Of a DNA stretch of 15,743 bases, positions 14,537 through 15,743 are shown one piece after another. The notes under the pieces are model-generated. The model saw only the letters and a program-made list of their open reading frames with translations, ran no database searches and was not told the DNA's origin. Source of the stretch: Vulcanimicrobiota bacterium (GTDB lineage: Bacteria > Vulcanimicrobiota > Vulcanimicrobiia > Vulcanimicrobiales > Vulcanimicrobiaceae); assembly GCA_013043945.1 (NCBI GenBank), contig JABEUW010000208.1, positions 1-15,743 of the forward strand, written 5' to 3'. Position 1 is the stretch's first letter. Every line of letters starts with the position of its first letter. The translations under genes were made by a program, and so were the position numbers.

Positions 14537-14565
14537 GAAGATCGCCCTCCGAAAGGGGCGGCTTC
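14537..14565 (+). promoter_or_regulatory. Leader hairpin covering the ribosome site of the MgtE_N/CBS gene
   Basis: CGCCCT (14543-14548) pairs with GGGGCG (14555-14560) around CCGAAA, and GAAG (14537-14540) pairs with CTTC (14562-14565) below a small internal loop. The AAAGGGG ribosome site (14552-14558) is largely inside the stem. The same GAAG could instead pair with CTTC at 14521-14524, an alternative fold. Regulation is speculative. Confidence 0.4.
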
Positions 14566-14566
14566 G

Positions 14567-15743
14567 ATGACATTCACGCAAGGGTTCATCTCGGAACTGG
14601 TCGGCAAACGCGTCACCATCGACGACTTGCCGATCGGAAAAATCGGCGATTTTCTCGTCAACCACCCCGAGGCGACCTTCCCACAGATCGACGGCTTCGT
14701 CGTCAAAACCGCGCAGGGCGCGCGTTTCGCCCCCATAGAGTCGGTGCTCGGCATCGAACGCGGGGGGGCAGTCTCCCTTTCCAGCGCTCCCAAAGAGCCG
14801 GCCCCACCCGAGGGTGAGGCGCTCTATTTAGTCGCAGATCTTCTCGATAAACAGATCGTCGATATCGATGGCCGCAAGGTCGTGCGCATTAACGATCTCG
14901 AGGTCGCACGAACCGGCGGGCAATTGCGCGTCGTCGCCGCAGATATCGGCTTCGCTGGGCTTCTCCGTCGCCTCGGCCTGCGCAAGCTCGGCGAGCGCCT
15001 CTCGCCGGCGATTCACGAGCGCATTCCGCGCGCGATGATCGCCTGGGATTCCGTCGCGCCGATCCGCGAGGTGAATCCCAGCCACGTCCACCTCTCGGTC
15101 ACCGCAAGCAAGCTCGCGCGCCTCCACCCCTCCGATCTCGCCGAAATTATCGGCAACCTCTCGAGCAGCGAGGCCGCGACGGTGGTGAAGCAGCTCGACG
15201 ACGAGGTTGCCGCCGACGCATTCGAGCATCTCGACGCACAGACGCAACGCGAAATTATCGAGAGCGTCGGCACGGCGCGCGCCGCGGATATCATCGAAGA
15301 GATGGACTCCGACGACGCCGCAGATCTCCTCGCCGAACTCCCCGAGGAACGGCAGAGCGAGTTGCTCGCCGAGATGAACGCCGATACGGCGGGCGAGCTA
15401 CGCGAACTCGTGAAGTACGATGACGATACCGCCGGCGGCCTGATGACGACCGACTACGTGTGGATCTACCCGCACCGCACCACCGATGCAACGATCCGGA
15501 AGATTCGCGAGCTCGCGCCGGAGAGCGAATTAATCTACTACCTCTACGTTATCGACCAAGAGGATCGTTTGCTCGGCATCGTCACGCTGCGCGATCTTCT
15601 TCTCGCCTTACCGACGGCGTTCATCGATAAGATCATGCGCACCGATATCGTCAGCGTTCGCCCCGGGACCCCCGCCGAAGAGGTCGCCGCCGCGATCGCA
15701 CGCTACGACTTACTCGCGATACCGGTGGTCGACGATCGAGATC
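14567..15743 (+). CDS. PRC-barrel / MgtE N-domain / CBS protein, Mg or metal transport related (partial)
   Basis: The frame is open from ATG 14567 to the window end (392 codons seen). Residues 1-75 and about 88-150 are two PRC-barrel-like modules (DLLDKQIVDIDGRKV is typical). Residues about 180-285 are the helical MgtE intracellular N domain (LHPSDLAEIIGNL, EEMDSDDAADLLAELPEE, YDDDTAGGLMT). From about 286 a CBS pair begins (YYLYVIDQEDRLLGIVTLRDLL, then a second copy). In MgtE these domains sense cytoplasmic Mg and gate the channel. PRC-containing versions may lack the membrane part or be joined to Nramp-type transporters, so the cut end decides the function. The ribosome site AAAGGGG is eight bases upstream. 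It lies 57 bases after flagellin on the same strand with no clear terminator between. Confidence 0.9.
   Translation, partial: MTFTQGFISELVGKRVTIDDLPIGKIGDFLVNHPEATFPQIDGFVVKTAQGARFAPIESVLGIERGGAVSLSSAPKEPAPPEGEALYLVADLLDKQIVDIDGRKVVRINDLEVARTGGQLRVVAADIGFAGLLRRLGLRKLGERLSPAIHERIPRAMIAWDSVAPIREVNPSHVHLSVTASKLARLHPSDLAEIIGNLSSSEAATVVKQLDDEVAADAFEHLDAQTQREIIESVGTARAADIIEEMDSDDAADLLAELPEERQSELLAEMNADTAGELRELVKYDDDTAGGLMTTDYVWIYPHRTTDATIRKIRELAPESELIYYLYVIDQEDRLLGIVTLRDLLLALPTAFIDKIMRTDIVSVRPGTPAEEVAAAIARYDLLAIPVVDDRD

Noticed and set aside
13058..14665. Long (535-aa) minus-strand open frame opposite flagellin
   Set aside because: Its translation is Arg/Asp/Ile-rich with no recognisable domain, and it lies fully antisense to a clear flagellin; it is a codon-bias shadow.
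15379..15386. Another GCCGATA-type -10 motif
   Set aside because: It is inside the MgtE_N/CBS coding sequence, with no TAAR at the right spacing and no gene start behind it; it shows that the core alone can occur by chance.
1..15743. CRISPR arrays, tRNA/rRNA genes, insertion sequences
   Set aside because: No regularly spaced repeats, cloverleaf sequences, rRNA motifs or transposase frames were seen on either strand.

Overview
The window is about 15.7 kb of densely coding, moderately high-GC DNA. It looks like a flagellated diderm bacterium: there is a flagellin, an outer-membrane barrel-type protein and several Sec-secreted surface proteins. The proline-rich, Ser/Thr/Gly/Asn-rich secreted proteins and the gene mix remind me of poorly cultured lineages such as Ca. 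Eremiobacterota (WPS-2), but nothing here fixes the phylum.

Left edge (1-1407), minus strand: a mazE-mazF toxin-antitoxin pair, followed by a DUF4160/DUF2442 gene pair. The mazEF promoter carries two palindromes and gives an almost leaderless mRNA. The DUF4160 gene has its own strong promoter placed directly on its GTG start, but its first codons are broken by a missing T. A possible end of a plus-strand gene lies at 1-87.

Centre (1437-12928), all minus strand: the transcription order is a 1032-aa outer-membrane usher-like protein, a 220-aa pilin-like subunit, a PapD-like periplasmic chaperone, two more small secreted subunits, a 1368-aa secreted adhesin-like protein, an inositol-monophosphatase-family enzyme and a DUF4383 membrane protein. 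From the 221-aa subunit onward the genes overlap or abut. All four secreted subunits end in the same C-terminal beta-strand motif (Y-T-L/V near the end, Gly near -14 in three of them). This is the kind of signal a periplasmic chaperone reads in chaperone-usher pili. I read the block as a divergent, non-canonical chaperone-usher-like pilus system: usher candidate, major subunit, chaperone, two minor subunits and tip adhesin. A perfect 16-bp hairpin separates the major subunit from the chaperone, as expected if it sets subunit stoichiometry.

Right edge (13013-15743), plus strand: a flagellin gene, then the first 392 codons of a PRC-barrel/MgtE_N/CBS protein cut by the window end.

The most interesting regulatory observation is that the flagellin gene, the divergent usher-like gene and the pilin gene are each preceded by a sigma-28 (FliA/SigD)-type promoter, two strong and one weaker. 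This suggests that the pilus-like system and the flagellar filament are in one late-motility regulon.
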